DNA of 13,466 nt from assembly GCA_030533315.1 (NCBI GenBank), contig JAUNJL010000064.1, positions 1 to 13,466 on the forward strand, written 5' to 3'. Of the stretch, positions 1 to 6,895 are shown piece after piece. This stretch comes from Eubacteriales bacterium (GTDB lineage: Bacteria; Bacillota_A; Clostridia; Lachnospirales; Lachnospiraceae). Below the pieces are notes generated by a model. It searched no databases, was not told the origin of the DNA, and saw only the letters and a program-made list of their open reading frames with translations. Numbering within the stretch: position 1 is the first letter of the stretch; each line of letters begins with the position of its first letter. Position numbers and translations under genes: made by a program.

Positions 1-454
1 CTCAACCTTCTTTCTTGGAATTCCCTATACTTGAATTATACAGGAAGCTCCTTTTTCGCTGTATTTTGTGACAGTCCCGCCAAGCCTGCGCACAGCAGCT
101 TTGCCTGCCGCCACATGTTCCGGTATGTTCCTAATGAGTTTACTATACCAGAGATTCTGTTTTCTGTATTTGTAGTATTTTTTACCATTTTTACAATTTT
201 ATTTCCCTAAATTATTGTATTTATCCTCCAATATCCACTTTAAATTTCCCTTATTTTTTCGTTATTTTATATATTTTTTATTTGTATACACTTTGTTTAT
301 TATGAGAAATGATCGTACCGTTTATAACCGCCAGATACCTGTACCACTCCTTCTGTCCACCTTTATTTCCAACAAAAAAAATGTATTCTTCCGCAGTCCA
401 TCTCCTCTCATGGAGACTTCCATTCGCTGAAAAATACATCTTTTTTCCGTTCCA
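1..454. other. AT-rich intergenic region, no gene recognised
   Basis: No convincing coding region is visible. The short open frames here have no ribosome binding site and encode low-complexity, phenylalanine-rich sequence expected from AT-rich DNA. A TATAAT on the minus strand (35-40) and a TATAGT (142-147, minus) could belong to a promoter for a gene left of the window, but neither has a good -35. On the minus strand, downstream of the AraC gene, a weak 5-bp hairpin (401-416) precedes a run of eight U residues (373-380). The run is too far from the stem for a textbook terminator, so I do not call one. Confidence 0.5.
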
Positions 455-1339
455 TTATAGCGTAAGCTTATGCTTCATAGAGTTTCTGTAACCACTGGGC
501 GTCATGTTCGTGATCTGCTTAAAAAACTTCGAAAAATAATGGACAGACCCAAAATTAAGCTTTTCCGCTATCTCTGTAAACGTATATGTTTTCTCACTGA
601 TCATCCGCTCCGCCTCTTTGATCTTCATGCGATTATAATAATCCATCACCCCCATGTTCATGGTATTTTTAAAGATCTTGGACAAATAGCTTTTGGAAAA
701 GCCGCTTTCCCTGCAAATATCTTCCATAGAGACACGATCATATAAATGCCGGTTTAAGATTTCTACGATCTTATCCACATTTTCATTTCTTTCCCGTTGA
801 TATCGCTTGACGGCAGGAGAAAGGATCGCTCCCATTTCGTTTTGGATCATACTCAAAAGAAATATCTCCAGATATGATACGATCAGCTGTTCCATACCAT
901 AAGGAACCCGATCGCCGATCTCCAGCTTTTGGAGATCAAATATGTCCAGGGGACCGGTGAAGGTGTTGGCTCCCAGCTGAAACATCATCTCCAGGGATCT
1001 CCGGGCCGCCCCATACACCTTCAGCACCTTCTTGCAAAGATATTCCAGGTGCTGATCCTCGCATCCAAAGCTAAAAATAATGGTACTGGCATATTCGCTT
1101 TCAGTAAAGATATTATGCCATTCATTTGGCCGGTGAAGGAAGCCTTCCCCAACCCCTACCGTATAGCAGTCATCGTCCGAGCAAACCTTTACGGTTCCGT
1201 AATCCACATAAACAAACTCCCAGAAGTTATGTTTTTCCCCATTTCCTTCAAAATCCTTCACATACTCGAAATAGTGAAAACTATACATTCCAGTAATTTT
1301 CAGCGGACGCTCTAATTCTGTAATCTGATAATATTCCAT
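455..1339 (-). CDS. AraC-family transcriptional regulator
   Basis: This encodes a 294-residue AraC/XylS-type regulator of typical length. The N-terminal part (about residues 20-110) reads as a cupin-like effector-binding domain, with a beta-rich segment containing EFVYVDYG and HRPNEWHNI. The C-terminal ~100 residues hold the two helix-turn-helix units. The first includes DICRESGFSKSYLSKIFK and the second EIAEKLNFGSVHYFSKFFK, followed by the family's closing TPSGYR motif. The ATG is preceded by an AAAGGGAT stretch, a moderate ribosome binding site. The gene is divergent from the aldo/keto reductase, with 343 bases between them, so the reductase is the obvious candidate target, though this is inference. 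The protein probably senses a small molecule such as a sugar or its derivative; the ligand cannot be read from the sequence. Confidence 0.93.
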   Translation of the reverse strand: MEYYQITELERPLKITGMYSFHYFEYVKDFEGNGEKHNFWEFVYVDYGTVKVCSDDDCYTVGVGEGFLHRPNEWHNIFTESEYASTIIFSFGCEDQHLEYLCKKVLKVYGAARRSLEMMFQLGANTFTGPLDIFDLQKLEIGDRVPYGMEQLIVSYLEIFLLSMIQNEMGAILSPAVKRYQRERNENVDKIVEILNRHLYDRVSMEDICRESGFSKSYLSKIFKNTMNMGVMDYYNRMKIKEAERMISEKTYTFTEIAEKLNFGSVHYFSKFFKQITNMTPSGYRNSMKHKLTL

Positions 1340-1507
1340 AATCCCTTTTATCCCTTTCTCCGAAAAGAACGTTCCCTCTGCGCTTTGCTTAATTTTTCTG
1401 TTTCTGCACCTCCCGCCCCCGGTCTGCGCCTACAATCTGGTCAGACAGCAATTCCACGTGATGCCAAATCGTCCCAAATGACATACATCCAACATACTCT
1501 TAACTAA

Positions 1508-1536
1508 AATATAACACAAAATCGTGTCTTTGACGA
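1508..1536 (-). promoter_or_regulatory. Candidate promoter of the AraC-family gene
   Basis: On the minus strand TCGTCA (1531-1536) and TATATT (1508-1513) are separated by 17 bases. This would give a leader of roughly 160 bases before the ATG at 1339. The -35 matches consensus at four of six positions. An imperfect inverted repeat, ATCGT-N7-ACGAT (1521-1537), overlaps it and could be an operator. Confidence 0.35.
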
Positions 1537-1587
1537 TCCTAATCCGCCGTTTTCAACTGTTATTCCAGAGCCTCCCAAATATCTCTG

Positions 1588-1616
1588 TTTCCTTCCGGCC
1601 CAGCCCATGTTAGAAT
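1588..1616 (+). promoter_or_regulatory. Candidate extended -10 promoter of the aldo/keto reductase
   Basis: The plus strand has TAGAAT (1611-1616) preceded by TGT (1608-1610), an extended -10 arrangement. The -35 position (1588-1593, TTTCCT) matches consensus poorly, which suits an extended -10 or an activator-dependent promoter. The predicted start lies about 60 bases before the reductase ATG. Confidence 0.4.
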
Positions 1617-1651
1617 AAAGACAGCTGTCAAGATCATTTCTCACATTGCGA

Positions 1652-1678
1652 TGCCCAAAAACATGGGCAGGAAAGGAG
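1652..1678 (+). promoter_or_regulatory. Small hairpin abutting the reductase ribosome binding site
   Basis: TGCCCA (1652-1657) and TGGGCA (1664-1669) form a perfect 6-bp stem with a 6-base loop. The stem ends at the first base of the AGGAAAGGAG ribosome binding site (1669-1678). It may be chance, or may modulate initiation. Confidence 0.35.
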
Positions 1679-1682
1679 TCAT

Positions 1683-2693
1683 ATGTCGCATATTTATGTC
1701 GCCAGCGATTGTCGCTATGAAAAAATGAGATACAACCGGGTGGGGAACAGCGGACTGAAATTCCCTGCCGTTTCCCTTGGCTTTTGGCATAATTTCGGGA
1801 GCAAGGACAATTATGACAACATGAAGGCCATGTGCCGCAGGGCCTTTGACTGCGGCGTCACTCAGTTTGACCTGGCAAATAATTACGGACCTGTATATGG
1901 AAGCACCGAGGAAAATGCAGGGCGCATCCTCCGGGAGGATTTCGGCCCCTACCGGGACGAGCTGATCATCACCACGAAAGCCGGTTACGATATGTGGCCT
2001 GGTCCATATGGAGACTGGGGCAGCAAAAAATACCTTACCGCCAGCCTGGACCAAAGCCTGAAACGCCTTGGACTGGAATACGTGGATATTTTTTATCATC
2101 ACCGCATGGATCCCGAGACCCCTCTGGAGGAGACCATGGAAGCGCTCGCCTCCATCGTCCGCAGCGGAAAAGCGCTTTACGCCGGTATTTCCAACTACAA
2201 TGAAGAGTACACCCGGAGGGCAAAGACGATCATGGCAGACCTTCATTGTCCCCTGATCGTCAATCAGCGGCGCTATTCCATCTTCGACCGTACCATCGAG
2301 GAGGATCACGTAAAACAGACCTGCAAGGAGATCGGCATGGGGATCATTGCCTTTAGCCCTCTGGCCCAGGGGCTTCTGACAGACAAATATCTCCAGGGCA
2401 TTCCCCATGACAGCCGGATCGCCAGAGATCCCCGTTTTCTAAAGGCAGACGATCTGACAGAGGAACGCCTCAGCCAAATCTCCTCCCTCAACAGCCTTGC
2501 GGCAGAGCGGGGACAGACCCTCGCCCAGATGGCCCTTTCCTGGATCCTGAAGGACGACGGCGTGTGCTCCGTACTGATCGGCGCCTCCCGCCCCTCCCAG
2601 ATCACGGAAAACATTTCCATCGTGGAAAACACCGCCTTCTCTCAAGAGGAGCTGGATAAGATCGATGAAATCTGCAAAATAGGACAAAAATAA
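1683..2693 (+). CDS. yghZ: Aldo/keto reductase, YghZ / L-glyceraldehyde 3-phosphate reductase type
   Basis: This 336-residue cytosolic NADPH-dependent aldo/keto reductase has the AKR tetrad: D63 and Y68 in FDLANNYG, K99 in TTKAGY, and H140 in the run DIFYHHRMD. Family landmarks include WHNFG, GPYGDWGSKKYL, SLDQSLKRLGLEYVD, GKALYAGISNY, AFSPLAQG and VLIGASRPSQI. These are characteristic of the YghZ group, which reduces L-glyceraldehyde 3-phosphate and methylglyoxal-like aldehydes. The physiological substrate here is not known. The ATG at 1683 follows AGGAAAGGAG, and the N-terminus before RVGNSGLK resembles that of YghZ, so I prefer it to the internal Met15. It is divergent from the AraC-type regulator, its probable controller. 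It looks intact, with no operon partner. Confidence 0.93.
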   Translation: MSHIYVASDCRYEKMRYNRVGNSGLKFPAVSLGFWHNFGSKDNYDNMKAMCRRAFDCGVTQFDLANNYGPVYGSTEENAGRILREDFGPYRDELIITTKAGYDMWPGPYGDWGSKKYLTASLDQSLKRLGLEYVDIFYHHRMDPETPLEETMEALASIVRSGKALYAGISNYNEEYTRRAKTIMADLHCPLIVNQRRYSIFDRTIEEDHVKQTCKEIGMGIIAFSPLAQGLLTDKYLQGIPHDSRIARDPRFLKADDLTEERLSQISSLNSLAAERGQTLAQMALSWILKDDGVCSVLIGASRPSQITENISIVENTAFSQEELDKIDEICKIGQK

Positions 2694-2782
2694 CACACAT
2701 AGACAGATCAGGGGCAAAGGCCCTCCCGTACTGGAAGCGCCCCGCCCCTGAACACTGTCCGGTCATTTCCACACGACAAAGC

Positions 2783-2808
2783 TGACAGCCCCCTGTCAAA
2801 GGCTGTCA
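2783..2808 (+). terminator. Hairpin downstream of the aldo/keto reductase, possible terminator
   Basis: TGACAGCC (2783-2790) and GGCTGTCA (2801-2808) form a perfect 8-bp stem with a 10-base loop, about 90 bases after the reductase stop codon. The following bases, TTACTTATAC, are only weakly T-rich. A second inverted repeat, CAGGGGC (2709-2715) with GCCCCTG (2744-2750), lies closer to the stop but has no T-run at all. Confidence 0.35.
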
Positions 2809-2880
2809 TTACTTATACACCCATCCATCCCCTTTTCGTACTTCTTGTTTATTCTCAAGAAAAACCACTCCCCTCCCCAT

Positions 2881-2930
2881 AAAAGACAAAAGGCAGAAAC
2901 AGCTCACCGAAAACGCAAGCCATTCCTGCC
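2881..2930 (-). terminator. Probable terminator of the PIN/NYN gene
   Basis: Read on the minus strand, GGCAGGAA (2930-2923) pairs with TTTCTGCC (2899-2892) with one G-U pair. Further partial pairing lies inside the loop. A U-rich tail, TTTTGTCTTTT, follows (2891-2881). It sits about 57 bases after the stop codon at 2987. Confidence 0.55.
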
Positions 2931-2934
2931 CCTG

Positions 2935-2985
2935 AAGGGATCATCTACCTCCCAAGATCCCTTTCTCTTTTTCTTTTATTTTTCC
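2935..2985 (+). terminator. Plus-strand hairpin with T-rich tail
   Basis: AAGGGATC (2935-2942) and GATCCCTT (2956-2963) form an 8-bp perfect stem with a 13-base loop. A long T-rich stretch follows on the plus strand (2964-2985). It would stop plus-strand transcription from the reductase gene before it runs antisense into the PIN/NYN gene. Confidence 0.5.
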
Positions 2986-2986
2986 T

Positions 2987-3619
2987 TCATTTCCCTGGAA
3001 GCTTTTTGATCAGCGGACGGATGACCTTATTGATCTTCTTCACCTGCTTACCTTCAAAATGTCTGGTCAGCCAGGTGTTGATCTCCGTTCTCGACGCTGC
3101 GTCGTTGATGGCCGTCACCGTCTCCTCCAGCTCCTTTTTGTCCGAAATAACGGTCCTTAGCACTCCTGTAAACATCTGCTCCTCGGAAGAGGGCCGCAAG
3201 GCGCCCTGAGACGCTTTTTCCTCAGATCTTTTCTTTTCCTGCTGAGGCTGCTGAGGCTTCGGAGCCGTCCCAATCTGATCGATCAGACGGATATCCACGC
3301 TTTTCTTCTTCCAAAAATCACAGACACATTGGAAATCATGGTCGTGGGACACAATATAATACACCCGGCTCCTGTCCTCCTGGATCAGATACCCCAGATA
3401 GCTCACCAGCTGAAAATCCAGCGCATTGCTCGTTCCGACCGTGGTCTTCTCAAAGGCCACCTGGATCCCCTTTCCCTGGAGCTGCCCGATGGTATCGATG
3501 GAAATCATGGACGCCTGCTCCGAATAAAAGATCACGACCTTATCTCCCCTCTCAAGCTGGTCATCGCCTGCCAGCAGCAGGGTATTTACATTTTCATAAT
3601 CCACTAAATAAATTGACAC
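2987..3619 (-). CDS. PIN/NYN-fold putative ribonuclease (PIN_7-like)
   Basis: This 210-residue cytosolic protein opens with YLVDYENVN, giving the first acidic residue (D7) and N10 of a PIN/NYN metal site. It continues with NALDFQLVSYLGYLI (D68) and YYIVSHDHDF (D93 and D95), the remaining acidic positions. Such proteins are metal-dependent RNases or relatives of them; the target RNA is unknown. Residues ~115-145 are a Gln/Lys/Glu-rich linker. The C-terminal ~60 residues (from about FTGVLR to the end) form a small helical domain rich in lysine, plausibly for nucleic-acid binding. The start is GTG at 3619: AGAGGT lies seven bases upstream and the conserved YLVDYENVN begins at residue 4. It is monocistronic between two terminators. 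Many relatives have SND where this has SHDHD, so catalysis is likely but untested. Confidence 0.85.
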   Translation of the reverse strand: MSIYLVDYENVNTLLLAGDDQLERGDKVVIFYSEQASMISIDTIGQLQGKGIQVAFEKTTVGTSNALDFQLVSYLGYLIQEDRSRVYYIVSHDHDFQCVCDFWKKKSVDIRLIDQIGTAPKPQQPQQEKKRSEEKASQGALRPSSEEQMFTGVLRTVISDKKELEETVTAINDAASRTEINTWLTRHFEGKQVKKINKVIRPLIKKLPGK

Positions 3620-3692
3620 TTTCTTTACCTCTGTTTTCTTATCTCTCGACTCTTTTCGTTTTCTTCGCTGCTCTTTGTCAGCCTATCCTGTT

Positions 3693-3721
3693 ATTTTACT
3701 ATAAATTTCTCTATTATGCAA
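3693..3721 (-). promoter_or_regulatory. Candidate promoter of the PIN/NYN gene
   Basis: On the minus strand TTGCAT (3716-3721) and TAAAAT (3693-3698) are separated by 17 bases, just after the zinc operon terminator. TATAGT (3698-3703) is an overlapping alternative -10. The -35 is weak. Confidence 0.35.
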
Positions 3722-3723
3722 AT

Positions 3724-3749
3724 AAAAAAGGGAGAAAGCTCTCTCCCTT
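3724..3749 (-). terminator. Terminator of the zur-znu operon
   Basis: On the minus strand AAGGGAGA (3749-3742) and TCTCCCTT (3735-3728) form an 8-bp perfect stem with a 6-base loop, running straight into TTTTTTATT. It starts seven bases after the lipoprotein stop codon, a textbook intrinsic terminator for the five-gene operon. Confidence 0.88.
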
Positions 3750-3755
3750 CTTCTC

Positions 3756-4241
3756 TCACGCCGCCTGCACGTCCTCCGCCACAAGGCGGCAGTAGGTAGA
3801 ATCCCCTTCCTCATAGGTCTCAAAGATACCGGTCACAGTCAGATCCGTACCCTCCCCGGGAAAATCCTCCGGCGAATCATGGCCGTCCCAGATAAATTCC
3901 ATCCCCTGCTGACAACAGGCCGTGGCGTCCGCAATGATGACGGCAAAATAATAATCCACCGCCGCTATCTCCGGATCCGCCTGAGAAACGGCAAACTGCC
4001 CCTTCATGCGGATCCGCTTTCCTATGTAGTTCTGAGGCTCCGTCATCATCTGAAAAACCTCAGAATACACCATGGTGCTGGAAAGCTTCGTCAGATCCAC
4101 GTCTATCTCTTTCTTTGCCTCCTCACCGGCCTCCTCTGCCTTCTCTTCTCCGCTCTTCTTTGTCTTCTCAGACTCACCGCAGCCACACAAAAGGATCAGT
4201 ACGCAGACAGCAAGGATCCCTCTCATTTTTCTTATGTTCAC
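3756..4241 (-). CDS. Small lipoprotein, last gene of the zinc-uptake operon
   Basis: This 161-residue protein has a lipoprotein signal: basic N-terminus, hydrophobic stretch and lipobox L18-C-G-C21, so it is probably tethered outside the membrane at C21. A Lys/Glu-rich linker (about 23-48) leads to a compact beta-rich domain from about residue 55. That domain includes PQNYIGKRIRMKGQF, YYFAVIIADATACCQQGMEF with adjacent C109 and C110, and a GTDLTVTGIFETYEEG segment resembling an OB fold. The GTG start at 4241 overlaps the znuB stop as GTGA; AGGAGG lies 12 bases upstream. An ATG at codon 6 lacks a ribosome binding site. Its position in a Zur-controlled operon suggests a role in zinc handling. 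I do not recognise a named family; the Cys-Cys segment faintly recalls the DUF1980/YcgQ family, which is Zur-regulated in Bacillus. Confidence 0.85.
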   Translation of the reverse strand: MNIRKMRGILAVCVLILLCGCGESEKTKKSGEEKAEEAGEEAKKEIDVDLTKLSSTMVYSEVFQMMTEPQNYIGKRIRMKGQFAVSQADPEIAAVDYYFAVIIADATACCQQGMEFIWDGHDSPEDFPGEGTDLTVTGIFETYEEGDSTYCRLVAEDVQAA

Positions 4242-5086
4242 GCCCCTTTGGCACCTCCTTTTATGGCTCCCGCCAGAGAAAACAGAGCGAAGCCCCCTAT
4301 GTCCGCGGCCACGATGGTGGATCCCACAGGCGTCCCTGCCAGGATGGAGAGAAAGATTCCCGTCACGGCGCAGACCACGGAAAAAACTGCCGAGCAGATG
4401 ATCACCGCCCGGAAATTCTTAAAGACGCGCATGGCCGACAATGCGGGAAAAATCACCAGGGCGGAGATCAAAAGGGATCCCACCAGATTCATGGCCAGCA
4501 CAATGATCACCGCAATCACCACTGCGATCAGCAGATTGTAGGCATTCGCCTTCGTTCCCGCTGCCCTGGCAAAATCCTCATCAAAGGTCACCGCAAAAAT
4601 CTTATTGTAAAAAAAGACAAACACCACCACCACAAAAATGGAAAGGGCGATGCAAAGCCAGACCTCGCTTTTCCGCAGCGTCAAAATCGAGGTGGAGCCA
4701 AACAATGTGCTGCACACGTCTCCGGAGATGTTGGCAGAGGAAGAAAAAATATTCATCAAAAGATAACCAATGGCCAGCGAACCCACGGAGATCATGGCAA
4801 CCGCCGCATCTCCCTTGATCTTTGCATTCCTCCCCGTGCGCAGAAGGAGGATGGCGCAGATCACCGTCGCCGGCAGGATAAACAGCATATTGTTGCTTAA
4901 ATTCAGAACCGAGGCGATGGCCATAGCTCCAAAGGCCACATGGGACAATCCGTCTCCAATAAAGGAAAACCTTTTCAGCACGAGAGTTACTCCCAAAAGG
5001 GAGGAACACAGGGCAATGAGCACCCCCACGATAATGGCATAACGCACAAAGGGGTATTCCAGATAGGATGCCAGCTTTTCCATCAT
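4238..5086 (-). CDS. znuB: Zinc ABC transporter permease ZnuB
   Basis: This 282-residue integral membrane protein of the ABC-3 (ZnuB/AdcB/MntB) family forms the channel for metal import together with ZnuC. About eight hydrophobic segments are visible. The N-terminal part carries the family's LLGVTLVLKRFSFIGDGLSHVAFGA region, which contains the loop expected to contact the ATPase. The middle portion includes FDEDFARAAG, also typical of the family. Length is normal. The ATG at 5086 overlaps the znuC stop as ATGA and is preceded by GGAGGAGAGGAG; a second ATG follows immediately. The end overlaps the lipoprotein start. Substrate specificity for zinc rather than manganese or iron is inferred from the zur gene, the Zur-type operators and the His-rich binding protein in the same operon. 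Confidence 0.95.
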   Translation of the reverse strand: MMEKLASYLEYPFVRYAIIVGVLIALCSSLLGVTLVLKRFSFIGDGLSHVAFGAMAIASVLNLSNNMLFILPATVICAILLLRTGRNAKIKGDAAVAMISVGSLAIGYLLMNIFSSSANISGDVCSTLFGSTSILTLRKSEVWLCIALSIFVVVVFVFFYNKIFAVTFDEDFARAAGTKANAYNLLIAVVIAVIIVLAMNLVGSLLISALVIFPALSAMRVFKNFRAVIICSAVFSVVCAVTGIFLSILAGTPVGSTIVAADIGGFALFSLAGAIKGGAKGA

Positions 5087-5793
5087 AGCTCCTCTCCTCC
5101 CTCCTGTATCAAAAACTTTTTTCCCATCTCGCTGGAACGATACTCCTCTTTCGTGCCGAAATAGGTATGCTTCCCAACATGCAGGATATGACTGGCATAG
5201 GTGAGGGCTGCCGATATATCATGGGAAATCATGATAATGGTGATCCCCTCCTGGTTCAGCTGCCGGATCAGCTGATACATCTGGGCCGTCACCTTTGGAT
5301 CCAGCCCGGACACCGGCTCGTCCAAAAGCAGGACCTTCCTTGTGGCACAAAGCGCCCTCGCCAAAAGGACCCGCTGCTGCTGTCCCCCGGAAAGCTCCCG
5401 ATAACAACGATCCTTCAGCTTTGTCAGCCCCATTCTTTCTATATTGGCGGCCGCCAGGGCCTTCTCCCTCCGGTTGTAAAAGGGCCGAAGGCCGCACCGC
5501 CCCTGACATCCCGACAGGACGATCTCCTTCACGGAGGCAGGAAAGTCTCTCTGCACGTAGGTCTGCTGAGGAAGATAACCGATCTCCCTGGCACTTAGCC
5601 CATCCCCGAATACAATACTTCCCCTGATGGGGGGCTGCAGCTGGAGAAGAGTTTTCATCAATGTGGACTTTCCTGCCCCGTTTTCCCCCACAATGCAGAA
5701 ATAATCTCCTGCGTTTATGGAAAAATCAAGATTCTCAAGTATCGCTCTGCCTTCATAACCCAGCGCCAAGCCTTGGCAGGTGATCAAAGCCAT
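5083..5793 (-). CDS. znuC: Zinc ABC transporter ATP-binding protein ZnuC
   Basis: This 236-residue cytosolic ATPase energises import through ZnuB. All ABC motifs are intact: Walker A GENGAGKST (36-44), Q-loop LPQQ (74-77), signature LSGGQQQ (134-140), Walker B VLLLDEP (154-160) and the H-loop ISHD (H191). The start is an ATG at 5793, nine bases after AGGAGG. It lies 13 bases after the znuA stop and overlaps znuB by four bases, so translation is probably coupled. Length is typical for ZnuC/AdcC. A Cys-rich stretch around residues 96-100 (GCQGRCG) is a minor oddity with no known role. Confidence 0.96.
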   Translation of the reverse strand: MALITCQGLALGYEGRAILENLDFSINAGDYFCIVGENGAGKSTLMKTLLQLQPPIRGSIVFGDGLSAREIGYLPQQTYVQRDFPASVKEIVLSGCQGRCGLRPFYNRREKALAAANIERMGLTKLKDRCYRELSGGQQQRVLLARALCATRKVLLLDEPVSGLDPKVTAQMYQLIRQLNQEGITIIMISHDISAALTYASHILHVGKHTYFGTKEEYRSSEMGKKFLIQEGGEEL

Positions 5794-5806
5794 GTCGTTC
5801 CTCCTG

Positions 5807-6895
5807 TTACTCCAGCGCTTCCTTCAGCGCTTCCAGATTTTTCTCCATGATGGAAAGATAGGTCTCCTCGTCTTCTGCCGTCTCCGACTGCATGGAATCC
5901 ATCACCAGAAGCTTCTGATCCTTCTTCTTTGTGTTTTCCACAATGGTGCTTGCGATCCTCTGGTCAGAGTTTTCCAGGGTAAACACGCAGCGCAAATCCA
6001 GCTCATCCATCTTCTGAGAAAGGAAGGTAATGGTCTCAAAGCTGGCCTCCGTCTCTGCGGAGCACCCCAGAAAAGCGGCATAGTAGGAAAGTCCATAATC
6101 GTCCACAAGGTACCGGAAGGGGAAACGGTCTCCGAAAAGGACTGTTTTCTCCTCAGCCTCGTCCACCACCTTCTGGTAGTCCTGATCCAGATCCAGAAGC
6201 TTTTCCCCATAGGCCTCTGCATTGGCCCTGTAATCCTCTGCGTTGACAGGATCCAGCTCTCCCAGAGCCTGGGCGATGGCCTCTGTGAATACCCTGGCAT
6301 TTCTCAGGGAAAGCCACACGTGCTCGTCATATTCCGGCTCCTCCCCATGATCGTGCTCCTCGTCCTCATGCTCATGCTCCTCCTCGGACTGGTGATCGTG
6401 CCCTTCTTCACCCTCCTCGTGGTCATGCTCCTCTCCTTCCATGCCTTCCACAAGCTGTTCCTCCTTCGCAGCTTCGCCCAGGGTTTCCAGAAGGTTTATG
6501 ACCTTTCTGTCCTCACTCCCGCCTTCCGCCAAAGCCGCATCCACCCAGGAGTCTGATTCTCCTCCTACGTAAAGAAACAGGTCGCAGGTAGAAATCTGCA
6601 GAATATCATCCACGGTGGGCTGATAGCTGTGAAGATCCACCCCGTTTCCCAGAAGCAGGGTCAGCTCTGTGTTGTCCACATGCTCCCCAAGAATCTCCTT
6701 CACCCAGTCATACTCCGGAAAAATGGTGGCAACCACCTTCAGGCCTTTCTCCTCTGAAACAGAGTCCTTTTGATTGGACAGCATCTCCTGGGAAGCTTTC
6801 CTCTCCAGAACCGACGTCCTTGAATTACCTCCAAAGCCTGCCAGGCAGCTCACTCCCAATACCGCCGTCAAGCATACCGAAATCCACTTTTTCAT
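5807..6895 (-). CDS. znuA: Zinc-binding solute-binding protein ZnuA (cluster A-I)
   Basis: This 362-residue extracellular receptor captures zinc for ZnuBC. After a signal sequence, the first lobe contains FPEYDWVKEI and the ligand-region DLHSYQPT (H89). A His/Asp/Glu-rich loop (about 153-188) holds four HxH pairs (157/159, 166/168, 174/176, 181/183), a hallmark of ZnuA/AdcA proteins thought to collect zinc. EHVWLSL supplies H192. The second lobe has GDRFPFRYLVDDYG (255-268) where many homologues carry the third histidine, and GCSAETEASFETI. The lipobox is odd: L18-A-G is followed by Phe21 rather than Cys, and Cys17 is in a poor context (GVSC). The ATG at 6895 overlaps the zur stop as ATGA, with GGAGG seven bases upstream. 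Confidence 0.94.
   Translation of the reverse strand: MKKWISVCLTAVLGVSCLAGFGGNSRTSVLERKASQEMLSNQKDSVSEEKGLKVVATIFPEYDWVKEILGEHVDNTELTLLLGNGVDLHSYQPTVDDILQISTCDLFLYVGGESDSWVDAALAEGGSEDRKVINLLETLGEAAKEEQLVEGMEGEEHDHEEGEEGHDHQSEEEHEHEDEEHDHGEEPEYDEHVWLSLRNARVFTEAIAQALGELDPVNAEDYRANAEAYGEKLLDLDQDYQKVVDEAEEKTVLFGDRFPFRYLVDDYGLSYYAAFLGCSAETEASFETITFLSQKMDELDLRCVFTLENSDQRIASTIVENTKKKDQKLLVMDSMQSETAEDEETYLSIMEKNLEALKEALE

Noticed and set aside
215..491. Two short plus-strand frames in the AT-rich left end
   Set aside because: Low-complexity Phe/Tyr-rich sequence, no ribosome binding site, and the two overlap each other in different frames.
1651..1728. 25-codon open frame whose TGA overlaps internal Met15 of the reductase
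   Set aside because: It has no ribosome binding site, and the reductase N-terminus before Met15 is family-like, so the overlap looks accidental.
1641..2408. Long open frame antisense to the aldo/keto reductase
   Set aside because: It is a shadow of an unmistakable gene; no ribosome binding site or family resemblance.
4115..4900. Long plus-strand open frame opposite znuB
   Set aside because: It is rich in His, Arg and Gly with no domain pattern, as expected opposite a membrane protein gene.
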